From Bradysia coprophila (taxonomy: Eukaryota > Arthropoda > Insecta > Diptera > Sciaridae): DNA of 64,000 nt. The translations under genes and the position numbers were made by a program. Below, piece by piece: positions 37,033 to 47,696 of the stretch. The stretch lies in contig NW_023503372.1 of assembly GCF_014529535.1 (NCBI RefSeq), positions 686,075 through 750,074 on the forward strand, read 5' to 3'. Every line of letters begins with the position of its first letter. Positions within the stretch are counted from its first letter, which is position 1. The notes under the pieces are model-generated. The model had not been told where the DNA came from. It did not search any database and was given only the letters and a program-made list of their open reading frames with translations.

Positions 37033-37110
37033 GGTAAAATGTCTACAAATTCAAAGGCAAAACATCTACAAATTCAAAGGCAAAATGTCTACAAATCCAA
37101 AGGCAGAATT
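37033..37110 (+). repeat. 23-bp tandem repeat, about 3.4 units
   Basis: Units start at 37033, 37056, 37079 and 37102, of the form GGCAAAATGTCTACAAATTC plus AAA. Upstream, GAAATGCCTACAAA also recurs three times between 36877 and 36950. Confidence 0.8.
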
Positions 37111-37112
37111 TC

Positions 37113-37311
37113 CACGTTGAAGTTAATTGCGGCTTGTCAACTTTCGGCACCCTAGACTTTACTTAAATCGTCGAGGAATGCCTCCAAATAAATTTCTTAA
37201 AATCTAGAATTCCGTTTTGGATTTTTAGAAATTTATTTGGAGGCATTCCTCGACGATTTAAGTAAAGTTTAGGGTGCCGAAAGTTGACAAGCCGCAATTA
37301 ACTTCAACGTG
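37113..37311. mobile_element. 199-bp hairpin element
   Basis: Near-perfect 94-bp arms: CACGTTGAAGTTAATTGCGG, CTTGTCAACTTTCGGCACCC, AATCGTCGAGGAATGCCTCC and their complements. The loop is about 10 bp. It splits a piggyBac-like MITE from its left part. No target duplication was found at the immediate edges. Confidence 0.75.
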
Positions 37312-37312
37312 T

Positions 37313-37437
37313 TGTTGATTTCAAATCAATTTTTTCAACATGGATTTTCTTATATTATGGACCATATAACCCAGAGCTTGTAATTATTTTTGTCGTCGTT
37401 ATCCATTCCAGATGAATAGCCGTATGTGACAGGTTTT
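37313..37437. mobile_element. piggyBac-like MITE, right part only
   Basis: It holds GATTTCAAATCAATTTTTTC, GAGCTTGTAATTATTTTTGT, CGTCGTTATCCATTCCAGAT and the right end GCCGTATGTGACAGGTT. The left part is cut at the neighbouring palindrome 37113-37311. A left-part fragment (ATTATCGGGTCTATTACTTC) lies at about 34340-34390, on the far side of the 2332-bp element. Confidence 0.5.
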
Positions 37438-37455
37438 GAACTGATTTACTGAAAT

Positions 37456-37617
37456 CAACGCACTTCAAGCAAAAGTGCTGTTAATGACAGCTGCCAAATA
37501 GAGTACTACTTTGTATGAAAAAAGTGTCCGAAATTTTTTACAGTGCCGAAATTTGTTCGATACACTGTCCAGTTTCAGTACCCCATTTAGAGTACCACTC
37601 ATGCTTGAAGTGCGTTG
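37456..37617. mobile_element. 162-bp TIR element of the GCACTTCAAGC family, copy A
   Basis: The ends CAACGCACTTCAAGC and GCTTGAAGTGCGTTG are exact inverses. The body contains ACAGCTGCCAAATAGAGTAC and ACACTGTCCAGTTTCAGTAC. Copy B at 39122-39279 carries the same body reversed. Confidence 0.75.
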
Positions 37618-38721
37618 CTGATATATATACTGATAATACGTAAAATATTTGATTTCTCCATAATTTCAAGCTCGTCTAAAAATAACAATTTGGACGGAGG
37701 TGCATAGTATACTAATACAATTGTAATGTAAATGAACTAAATTGATCGTGACAGATAAAAGATTTGTTGGAGTAACCTATATTCCGCCTCCGAATGTATA
37801 TATAAACATTATGACCCGTACAAAAACGGGTATACTTCAGAATGCTTCCATTATGAAATAAATTATTTAAATCGAGTATAGCGGTGGAACCCGATTACTG
37901 AGAGAAGACCTTCCTCAATATCAAAGATTGTAAATTAGTTTTACACTTCTACAGACCTAAAACTAAAATAACTTAAAGGTTTTGAAGGTTAAATATTTTT
38001 TTTTTTCAATAAAAGCATACACAACTGGTGATGATAAAAAAAACATTTTTTTTTGTTTTATTTGTGTTTAAATTCAGCTGTTTAGTGTATTACAACAAGC
38101 ATAAAAGATATACACACATTGTGCGTTGTGCGTATCATGCGTATTTGATTACGAAATGTTTTTTTTTTCGCTTCTTATTCTTGAAAAATTAATTATAGAA
38201 CGCATTTAAGCAAAAATATGAGTGTCTGCGATGTAAAATAATGTGTAGTCAGTTGGTGGAATTAATTTGAAATTGACTTGGATCAGCGCGAACCTTTACT
38301 ATCATCAGCATACGCAGCCGTTTCGTTTATAAATAATATTTTCAAAAATTTTATAATTCTAAGTAACAACCCGTTTTCATTGTGAATGATTTTACGAATA
38401 AAGAACAAAAAATTCTAAGTTTTGTTAGAATGGCTTTAATAAGAGCTAGAGGCTGATATGACTTCAAAGAATTAGATCTTTACACAAGACATGAGATGAG
38501 CTTTACAAAGTTGACATTTTTCTCTGGAAAGATCACAGGCTAAGTGCAAAACAGGATTTTTTTCGAGAATGGTCAGGAATTTTGGGAACTTTCAAGAAGT
38601 CCTGATGTTCTTGATAAATTCTTGAATTTCACTGGTGCAAACCTTCAGCAACTAAAAAAAAATACTCGGAACCCTACTTTTGGGTGAATTTGAGTGGCGT
38701 AGCGCTAACGATTTTAGCAGA

Positions 38722-38866
38722 AGCAGGGACTATTTTCAGGAAAACATTTCTGATTTTCCCAAAAAATATTTTTGTGAAGATTTGGAAAATTGGAGGAAAA
38801 TACTGTAAAATGTAGGAAAATTCTAAAGAAATATGGAAAAGGGTTATTCCAAAAATTGTTCCTGCC
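38722..38866. mobile_element. Short TIR element built of TTTTCC / GGAAAA words, copy 2
   Basis: Ends are AGCAGGGACTATTTTCAGG and, reversed, GGCAGGAACAATTTTTGG. The body is degenerate AGGAAAAT words. It is flanked by AT-rich non-coding sequence. Confidence 0.6.
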
Positions 38867-39121
38867 AGGAAGTGTTTCAAGGCAAACATCTTCTGTTCTG
38901 TTTGTTTTTTTTTGGATTTCCGTTAATTTCAGTTGCTTATATACTTTGGGAGAGAGGAACCCTAAAAATGTAACTCCATGTTATCAGAAATGGCAACGGA
39001 AATAGAGACGCCGACTCTGAGAACTGAGCTGCCATTTTCATTTTTACATTCGTTTCCCTGTGGAGACGCCAAAATTTCTTTCAGTACTTTACTTATTTTC
39101 CTATGAGGGTGAAAAACCGGG

Positions 39122-39279
39122 CAATGCACTTCAAGCATGTATGGTACTGTAAGTAGAGTACTGAAAGTGGACAGTGTATCAAACAAATTTTGACACTGTA
39201 AATAAATGTGGATACAAATTTCATACAAAATAGAACTCTATTTGGCAGCTGTCATTGGAAGCACTTTTGCTTGAAGTGC
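39122..39279. mobile_element. TIR element of the GCACTTCAAGC family, copy B (opposite orientation)
   Basis: It begins CAATGCACTTCAAGCATG and ends GCTTGAAGTGC. The body GTACTGAAAGTGGACAGTGT and CTATTTGGCAGCTGTCATT matches copy A reversed. Confidence 0.72.
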
Positions 39280-40781
39280 TTTTGTTAGGGTAAAAAATGT
39301 GGAAGCGTCAGTAGACACTTGTAGATCGATCGTTCAGTAAAGTATTGAAATACTGAGTTGACTTGTAGTCAATGAGTACTGCAACAGCAATTGTTATTCT
39401 GAACATGCACAGCCTCGAACGTAACATTGCTCAGTTGGCAACTTTACATGTAAATACAAAATGACATTATATTCCTTCTCAATATCTATCACTCTCATCA
39501 CATATTAATATGATAGGCTCTTACATCATCAATACATTGTGTTTCTTGTTCCTATATTTGTTCAATTCTAGCTGAACATCAAAAAAGTTCCAACATTCGT
39601 ACACTCAGCATGTTATCAGCCTCTAACCATGAAAAGCAGCACCAACATTCTTAATTCAATGCAAACAGATTGAATTTTTCAGCATAGAAAAAAAAACCCG
39701 AACGATTTTCGTTTATCCGCGCTCTCAGCATAAAAATTATTTAGAACACAGAATTTGCCCTTGATCGAAACTAATACTCCTACAAAGAGTTCAGAGAAAC
39801 ACAGAGATTGTAATGCGTGTATGAAGAAATAAACGGAATGTATTTAAGAAATATCTCAAATTAAATATTTGCCACGTGGAATGTGAATAATATGAAATTC
39901 TAAATTCAGTTGCATGCTCAAAGTTTTGTTAGTCGATTGAATTCTATGTACAATGCTTTCAGATTTAGCAGTTTTCCGAGACTAATTCAATAAAAAATCT
40001 TTTTTTAACTTCGGATTTCAAGGATTGTATGATGCGTGAGCATATCATTTTGTGTCAGCTATCTCGTGTCTAAATACCGGGCCTTTCATTTGCTTATTTC
40101 AACTTCGAGCTTTATTCTATTATTTCTATTACATGTTCCATTCATATAATCGGAAATAGTTCCATTCTCAGTAGTTTAATGAAACTCTGCTTCCGAATTG
40201 TTTAAATAAGCTAGAATATGCAGTCCTCAAGGGTTCAGGAAGAGGGAACGAAATTGAATTGCATTGGCATGCAAAGTGTACCTATAGTGTCTCGTTTCAG
40301 GGAGCGTCATCTGTATTGGAATAGAAAACCATCATCGGAACTATTTTTAACCACGTTGCCGCACACTACAGACAGATGACATTGTCGACATTTTTTAATG
40401 CCAAATTGAACAGCAGTTTTTTCAACTTGTCATTTCTGCGCGGTCCATTCAAATTTTTTCATATAAAATTCACAGACAATTATTCTTGAGGTTTAAGGAT
40501 GTTTATTTACATACATTTACAGCATTTCGTAACTTTGATTATAAAACATACTCTCGACGATTTTAAAATAATCGATTGTGGAATAACGTCTCGAACTCTA
40601 AATTTTGTCCATCGAATCGAAACGTCGAATGAATCGTAGTGGCAGTTTCGATCCGTAAATAGACGGGCGCCCTATACTTCTACATCGCACAACTTATTTT
40701 ATTGCTTCCACCCTCACCTCATTGAATCATAAATCTGATATAGGTTTCATTAAAATATCATCACCGCCAAATTTTGAGTCA
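39280..40781. other. No gene seen
   Basis: AT-rich. A small inverted word pair (AGTATTGAAATACT) is at about 39341. Nothing else recognised. Confidence 0.5.
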
Positions 40782-40925
40782 TCATTTTAAAACACTTTTT
40801 TCGTAGACGTTTCGAAATGAACAGATCATTTTGTAGGCGTTTGTTTCGTAATGAACAGAGTGCGAAAAATACTATTTCAGATCATTTTAAAACGCTTTTT
40901 TGTATGCGTTTCGAACAGATCAGAT
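40782..40925 (+). repeat. Direct repeat of ~45 bp, two units
   Basis: ATCATTTTAAAACACTTTTT followed by CGTAGACGTTTCGAA recurs about 95 bp later as ATCATTTTAAAACGCTTTTT followed by GTATGCGTTTCGAA. Confidence 0.65.
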
Positions 40926-40950
40926 TGCTACTAAACTCATAATTGAAAAA

Positions 40951-41550
40951 ATCCTATGCTTTGCCCAAGACGATTTTTTAGAAAAATTTTGAGTTTCAGA
41001 AAGTGTCGGTACTTCTAATCAACAGATTGTGTGATTTTTTTCTTTTTTTCATTTAATATTTAAATTAAGGTAAAAGGAACACAACAAAATCAAAAAATGC
41101 AAAAATTTGATCAAAACCAAGTTTTCCGGAGTAAAAGAAATTCATGGAAGTCGTTTTTTCCAGACTTTCTCAACTTCGATACTGTTAAATCAGAAGTAAA
41201 TGTAGATGGTTTTTTGAGAAATTTGGCTCATTTTCAAGGGAAATAAAGAGTGATTCTAGAACACACAAGTTTTTCACTGTCGGTTACCTAATGTTGGTGG
41301 GACTGGCGCAAGTCTAATGCACCAACATTGCTATTGGAAAAAATATTTGTCTTAAACAATAAGTAAAAGATGACTACCAACTACCACTTCAAAACACCGT
41401 GCACAGTCTACATATGCATTGTGTTCACACATGAGTATGACCTTTCCCGTTAGAATTGAAGTTTTGATGTTCTTTCTTCGTCCGAACAATTCTAACAATT
41501 TCTGAAACTCAAAATTTTTCTAAAAAATCGTCTTGGGCGAAGCATAGGAT
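40951..41550. mobile_element. ~600-bp TIR element
   Basis: 52-bp ends pair with two or three mismatches: ATCCTATGCTTTGCCCAAGA, CGATTTTTTAGAAAAATTTT and GAGTTTCAGAAA against their complements. The interior is non-coding and carries a smaller ATGTTGGTG / CACCAACAT pair. It ends about 430 bp upstream of the Rieske start. No clear target duplication. Confidence 0.75.
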
Positions 41551-41978
41551 ATATAAAAAAAATGAGTTGGATCAGCTGGGTCCAGAAGCACGACTTGAAA
41601 TTTTTCACCAATACATACTAGGAGGTATGGTCAATTCTTCAAAATCGGTCGATTAATCTGGAACTTATTTAATATTAATGTTAAAATAATATGAGTTCAT
41701 TTAAATGCGTTTTTAAAATCGTAATTTCCACACCTGCGAGATTACACATTGCCATTCAAGAGGTTTGAAATTTTGCGCTTGTTTGAAGTAACCCTCTGGT
41801 TTATGGCAAAAAAATTTTAGCTGGGACATCCATAAAATCCTACAACATTACAGATGTCAAATTCTGACATTGGAAAAAAAAATATCGAAATTTTCAGTGC
41901 TATAGGTGCGATCTTCATTTTCATCGCGAGAAAAAGTGAAAACTTTATTGAAAAGTAGCAGCCAAGGAGTCCAGCACC
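41551..41978 (+). other. Upstream region of the Rieske gene
   Basis: This must hold the promoter and 5' UTR. No clear TATA box or initiator can be assigned. The 92-codon reverse frame overlapping the first exon is a shadow. Confidence 0.4.
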
Positions 41979-43177
41979 ATGATTAATGCCGCGTCGAAAG
42001 CTGCTTACCTTAAAGCAACCACTCAAGTGGTCAATGGTGGCATAAAGCCTTTGGTCGCTGGTGGTTTGACTCATAGCGAAACAAAGGTAGAACATAAATT
42101 CACTCCTTTGGTCAATTCTATGCCAAAAGGCTTGCTCAGCGTTGTGTCTGGTCCAGCAGGTAATGTTCCTTTTTGTTCACCTGACCCCAACCAATTGCGT
42201 TGTATGACAATTCAGAAAATTTGATTACATAATAATCGGGTTGAGGTTATGTTTTGAATGAACAAAATAACTTTTGACGTTGACCAACGACGACCACTTA
42301 TCGACTGATCTAATTTCCAGTGAACACAACCGTCAAGTTTGCCCGATTCGCGCATACAGATATACCTGTTCCGGACTTTTCACCCTATCGACGCAATTCG
42401 TCAAGGAATTTGAAAATTAAGAACACCAACACTGGAGATCGCAACGCATTCACTTACTTGCTCGTCGGAGGTCTGTGTTGAACAAAATAATTTTTCCGCT
42501 TTCGCACCAACTAACTTTGATTTTCCGTTCAAACAGCAACAACCGTTGCATCCACCTACGCCGCTAAAGGTGTTGTCACCGGGCTCGTATCGTCGATGGG
42601 CGCATCAGCTGATGTATTAGCTTTGGCAAAAATCGAAATCAAATTGTCGGACATTCCGGAAGGAAAATCCGTCACTTTCAAGTGGCGAGGAAAGCCATTG
42701 TTTATTCGTCATCGGACTGCTGCTGAAATTTCTGCTGAACAATCGGTCGCACCAGCGTCACTACGTGATCCACAACACGATAGTGTAAGTGAAAATGATT
42801 TTAGGGCAGAGGTTGTGTGAGGCTACTCTTTGGACTTTAGTAGACCTAGTCAGGTTGTCAGTACTCCTGCACTTCATGATAAAACTGTCTTACGAATTCA
42901 TGACTTTCTTGATCTTTCCTCCAATATTTGATTTTCAAATTTCTTCTCTATTCAACAGGAACGTGTCCAGAAACCCGAATGGCTAGTCGTTCTCGGTGTC
43001 TGCACCCATTTGGGCTGTGTGCCAATCGCTAATGCCGGTGATTTCGGAGGATACTACTGTCCATGCCACGGTTCCCATTATGATGCGTCCGGGCGTATTC
43101 GCAAGGGACCAGCACCATTGAATTTGGAAGTGCCGCACTATGAGTTCCCCGAAGAGAATTTGCTAATTGTTGGTTAA
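41979..43177 (+). CDS. RFeSP: Ubiquinol-cytochrome c reductase Rieske iron-sulfur subunit (complex III), 4 exons
   Basis: The 2Fe-2S subunit of mitochondrial cytochrome bc1, which passes electrons from ubiquinol to cytochrome c1 in the inner membrane. Coding exons are 41979-42159, 42321-42470, 42537-42784 and 42959-43177. They join in frame to 265 aa (Drosophila and human proteins are about 230-274 aa). Residues 1-60 look like a basic, Ser/Ala-rich mitochondrial presequence. A single membrane helix lies at about 101-130 ([20 protein letters not shown]). The Rieske fold has box 1 CTHLGC (C208, H210, C213) and box 2 CPCHGSH (C227, C229, H230). C208, H210, C227 and H230 are the expected cluster ligands, and C213-C229 the expected disulfide. 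Introns are 161, 66 and 174 bp. The donor of exon 2 reads GAG|GTCTGT, a weak but GT-type site supported by reading frame and homology. The start is the first ATG of the open exon, preceded by AGCACC. Confidence 0.96.
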
Positions 43178-43446
43178 GGTGATTGGTTGATCCGATGCTT
43201 AAATGGTTTTGTTTCTGTGTGAAAGTAAGAAAAAATTTCTTTCCCCCTTCATTTCCGAATATAACACTTCATCCTGATTGGGTGAGTCAATTTAATGTAA
43301 CTTTTTTTTTTTATTTATTTTCTCTTTTACAAAAACTGTTGTCGCAATCGTACGACATCCTCCTCAATCGATATCGGATCAATATGTTTCTTTTCCCTTT
43401 GAAAGACTATTTAAGGCATGGAATGTATAGGTGGAACGGAGGATTA

Positions 43447-43452
43447 AATAAA
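43447..43452 (+). terminator. Poly(A) signal AATAAA of the Rieske gene
   Basis: AATAAA lies about 270 bp downstream of the Rieske stop codon, in an AT-rich 3' stretch. It is the most plausible 3' end signal for that transcript. Confidence 0.55.
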
Positions 43453-44807
43453 TTTTATTCATAAAACTAGTTGACGAGAAATCATTTGGTGTTTTCATGG
43501 TGGATTCAATATCCGGATGGTTGCGACTTGGATAATTTACTTCACTTGGGGTGTGGGACTATCAAAATTTCTTAATCGTCTGTATCGACGTTATCTACGA
43601 CAATTTAGATGGACTCTGGTTTTGCGAGTCATAAATTACAGCCAGATTCAACATGAAGGGTACAATTTATGCTTTCTTTTGAGCTAGTCGTTTCACTGTT
43701 TTCATATCTCAAAGTGTACGCATGTCTCTACGAATGAATGAGAACATGTTGTATGAAGACAGAGCAAACGATTAACTGAAAGCGAAACGAAACAGTGGAA
43801 CCTTTAATGTTGAATCTCACTGTAGGACATTGTAAATCGACGAAAAAGTTAGGAAGAAGAATTTCTGTTGCAGGTAAAGTCTATCAATAGATAATTGCGA
43901 GTTGTTGCCTGAAAGTGAGGGTTACAAGCGAAATTGCCCTAAATCAATCGTCCAAGACAGGTACGTAGGTAATGTCTAAGCTTGCTTCGGCATTCTGCTG
44001 TTTTATCAGCTGGTTTACGAATACACAGAGCCTATTTTCGTCAAATTGATTATTGAAAATTCTCAGAACCCGTATAAAGACGTAGTAGCAGTATGTTTGT
44101 GTAAGTGGACCAGCTGGTAAAACAAATGAAGCAAATTTAGATATAAATTTAGTTGTCCTTAACTGTATGCACAGCTCTGGTTGTGTTGTCTATTCTAACT
44201 AACACCCTAAGGGTTGACTCATGTCTCAATGCTAGAAATGCAAATCCTATTCTGATAGCAACTGCCTCCAAATATTTTTTATGTTAATGCTAGAAGCAGT
44301 GCTATGTTTTATGCAATTTTCACCAAATTTTAGACAATTGAGGTAGAACTCTTCAGATGTACAGTTTAGATTTTCGGTTTTGCTTTGCTTTAGATTTTTT
44401 TAACGATAGTTTTAGCTCAAGGCTCTGATTATTAGTACCACAAAATGTTTAGCTTTAGGTTGCTTGTTTCGCACAAAAAAATAACAGAAATTCAGCGCTT
44501 TGTGTATGGATGCGAATTTGGTATGAGCTTTCGTAACTCAAAACATAAAAATAAAAATTTTCAGAAAAGTTTTTCTGAAACAAATTCTAAAAATGGTCCA
44601 AAATTAGCTCAAAAAATAAATTTTTGCATCTCACGGTATGCTTATGGTTAGTGGTTACGAGGGATAAATAGTGGTGGAAGAAAGTTTATAGTCCTAATTA
44701 GGGCTAATAGAGCTAATTTTTACGCTGGTTACGGAAAAGTAAGTCAGCAGCTGTCATTGCCGCAGGAAATTAATTTTTTTTTTTCGAAAGAAAGAAGTAC
44801 AGTTAGA

Positions 44808-45008
44808 GGCAGTGAATTTTCAGCATTAATTTCGTTCAGCTGTTTTTCAGCTGATCCTGATCCACACAAACCATCAAAACTGTTTTGACGTTTTACCACT
44901 ACCACGCACGTGCAGCTTCAACCGTATAAACAAATATAAGCAGTTTTGATTGTATGTGTGGATCAGCTGAAAAACAGCTGAAGCAAATTAATGCTGAAAT
45001 TTCACTAC
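44808..45008. mobile_element. TIR element, copy 2 of the CAGCTGTTTTTCAGCT family
   Basis: About 70-bp arms pair: left GCATTAATTTCGTTCAGCTG and ATCCACACA, right their reverse complements with few mismatches. The element is better preserved than 2718-2942. The sequence is non-coding and sits between the convergent Rieske and La genes. Confidence 0.72.
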
Positions 45009-45471
45009 CTATCGAGGATTGAATCTCAAAAGTATATTCATCGTGTAACTACCCATACATGTTTGATGTAATTTGGAAGCTGACACCATTTGTGATCAGG
45101 AAACACAGTTTTTTCATGTAATGTTGCATTTCGGATGTAGAGGAACTGGTAGAAGCTCGCCGAAATAGCCAAATTTTTTCCCTTTTTGGACTGCTCATAC
45201 CTAGTGTAGTTGAATATTAAAGCTAATAAGACCCTATTCGCCCGTTGGTTTTTCGTTTTATGTGCTTGGAGGAGCTCCATAATAGAAGTGCATGTTTTCG
45301 GGTTTCAATCACGTGTCATTAGCCACACAAGCGTCGAAGAATTTTTATGAAAGTGGATTTTGCTTCAAGGTTCCTATACCTTACTAGGGCACATATAAAA
45401 AGTCCTCTGGAAAATACGTTTACATGACTAGGGATAAAAAGATGAAAAGTAGAGTTTTCGTGTGAATTTTG

Positions 45472-45672
45472 TTGATCCGAGGCGAAGCCGATTGGGCCAT
45501 TTGAAGGCTGTCTTTTTAGCGTTGCAATTTGACAATTTGGCAACGGTCTTAGAAAACAACAGTCGGAAGTAAAGAGTAAATGTTCACAATTACCGTCCGT
45601 GCAGAGGGCGTCGAAAGAAGTGCCTAAAACATGAAAAGTACGGTTTTCGACGCATGTAGCATGTAAAATACT
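45472..45672 (+). repeat. Dispersed repeat, GTTGATCCAAGGCGTAGCCG type, copy 2
   Basis: It begins GTTGATCCGAGGCGAAGCCG and ends ACGGTTTTCGACGCATGTAG plus CATGTAAAA. The middle contains TTGCAATTTGACAATTTGGC and differs from copy 1. Confidence 0.55.
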
Positions 45673-46205
45673 ATTGATTTCTGTAGATATAAAACCCGAA
45701 ACTACTTACACAGACACCTCTATTACACCGACTGCAAACAATTTTCGATCGATTCCTACTGCCTGCGCCTCTACAAGGTGAATCAGTGAATTTTGTTAGG
45801 ACTGGATTTGCACTGAACCGTTAAATGGAGGATTGTCATTATGGGTAAACTTTCCGCACATGATTTTAGCGGAATGTCAGGGAGATTTTCTGAATATTTT
45901 TAGGATTGGTAGGATGTCATTATTGTCGAAGGATTTCATAGTATCAGCCTCGTGATATATTCTATGAGAACCTTTGAAATTCTTGTTGGTGTCAACTTTC
46001 TCTGATTTTAACTTTTGCTGTGGAAATTCTGATAAAAAATCGGAAAGTCAGCTACAACCTTGGTTGTTGCACAGAAAATAGCCTGAAAATACTGAATGAG
46101 TGTTGAATTTCTCCGTTCAATCTGCCCTGGACCACACGCAGTTACAGCTCCATACGCTGGACACGAAAAAAGCGACCAATTCGATTGTATTATTATCTCA
46201 AAGGT

Positions 46206-46211
46206 TTTATT
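46206..46211 (-). terminator. Poly(A) signal of the La gene
   Basis: TTTATT on + (AATAAA on -) lies 44 bp beyond the La stop codon and gives a short 3' UTR. Confidence 0.6.
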
Positions 46212-46254
46212 ACAATTATTTAAGATTAACAGTGACAGTAACAGCGAAAACTTT

Positions 46255-47696
46255 TCATTTGCTCCGTTTGTTTGGTGTGTCATTGTTGTCATTGTGTGCC
46301 GATCGCTTCCGATTATGGAAACGACCTCGACCGCCTTGTTTACCTTTGTTGAAATTATTACCACGCCGTGATATCATTTGCTCTACCTGCTTAGCCAGGT
46401 ACTCCGTTTCTTCATCGCCTTCGATCAAACGAACGGTAGCCTCATCCGTATCGTCCAGTTTCAACTTATTACCGTCCAGTTTGTCGATCAATGTTTTGGC
46501 GGCATTCTCTTCGGTGAGTCGAATGTATCCGCTTTTGTCGCCTTTGGAATAGTCGATGTATGCGATCTCGGCGTCTGCTTTTTGTTGGAAACAATGATTA
46601 ATGGTTGTGGTTCGACGGGTTTAGGTTATCTTAGAAAACTTACCGAACTTCGCTACGGCTTCCTTAATCAATTCACGTGTCATCGCTTCCGAGCAGCCTT
46701 CGAAGAAAATCACTGCGCCTTTCGGTAAATTAATTTTCGGTGTGAGTTTCTCGTCCTGTGGATGGAAAATGAAATATTAAATATGCGAAGGCAGTGAAGA
46801 TTCGGGAATAAGAGAAACTACTGCACGGTACACCGAATATTTCAGTAGCGTCGTGTCTCTTGGAGAACATCGACCATTAACGAAATGTTACAGCGTCCAA
46901 TCAATGTTTGTTGTTGTATTGCTGTTACAGCGTCCATTTTTAGCAGTACGGGTACAAAGAGTTTCAATACGAATTCGCTTACCTTTTTCTGTTTTTCTGC
47001 TTCTCGTTCACCCTTCTTCGATATGTAGTAGTCTTCCTGCCACAGTCGTGTCAGCACTGTGTCATTATGCTTAAGATCCTCCACTTTCAGAAACTCTTCG
47101 CATTGCTCTCGCTTAAGGAATGTAACGAATACGCTTCCTTTGAACCGGTACTCCTTGGTCGGTTTGTCCAAATACTTTCGCATCACGATGTTCACAACCT
47201 TCTCGTGCGCTTCAAAGAATTCAATCAAACCGGACATCTCAATATCCAATGGAAATCCTTTAACGTACGCCGTTCGCGATATACATTCTTTCCGCGTCTC
47301 TTCATTCTGTTCGGGTAGTGGCCGCTCCGGATGCCGACGAATCTTCTTACGATCCTCGCTGATCTCGATCAAACCTTCGTCGGATGTGTCCAATGCAGCA
47401 CAAACTACCTCTGGATCGGTTGTTAGAACCTGCATTCGCTTGAATGTCAACAACAATTCCAGTGTGACCCAGCCGTTGTCTTTTGTGATTTCTTCGGATA
47501 GGAATTTGTCACGCGCCAGATTCGCGTCGCCAAAGTAGTATTCCACCTGTCGCACGATTTGCGCCTGAAGATTTTTAGTCACTTTCGGTGTTGGCACAAT
47601 GGTTGGTTCAGCGTCCAGAGCGACTTCCTTTTCCTTTACATCATCAACTTTTACTTCAGCCACCACCACTTCGGTAACGTTTTCAGTATCTGCCAT
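46255..47696 (-). CDS. La: La ribonucleoprotein (Lupus La / SS-B homologue), 3 exons
   Basis: La binds the 3' UUU-OH end of RNA polymerase III transcripts (pre-tRNAs and others) in the nucleus, protecting and chaperoning them. Coding exons are 47696-46983, 46755-46644 and 46574-46255, giving 381 aa (Drosophila La is about 390). The acidic N-terminus is followed by the La winged-helix motif at about 40-125 (VRQVEYYFGDANLARDKF, then GWVTLELLLTFKRM). RRM1 lies at about 140-225 (RTAYVKGFPLD, FKGSVFVTF). RRM2, of the xRRM type, is at about 250-330 (GAVIFFEGCS, SGYIRLT). The tail is Gly/Arg/Lys-rich and basic (KGKQGGRGRFHNRKR, ending NKRSK), probably nuclear localisation and RNA binding. Introns are 227 and 69 bp with GT..AG ends. 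A TTCTCAG sits just upstream of the ATG, so a non-coding first exon is possible. Long open frames on the + strand here are antisense shadows. Confidence 0.96.

Larger units (their letters stand above)
43453..46205. other. Interval between convergent Rieske and La genes
   Basis: No gene. It holds the TIR element at 44808-45008 and the dispersed repeat at 45472-45672. Confidence 0.6.

Noticed and set aside
36877..37110. A CRISPR-like array
   Set aside because: The 23-bp units are contiguous without spacers. This is a minisatellite in a eukaryotic genome.
46100..46552. A 150-codon frame on + and other long + frames to 47538
   Set aside because: They are antisense to La exons, whose protein is unmistakable on the - strand.
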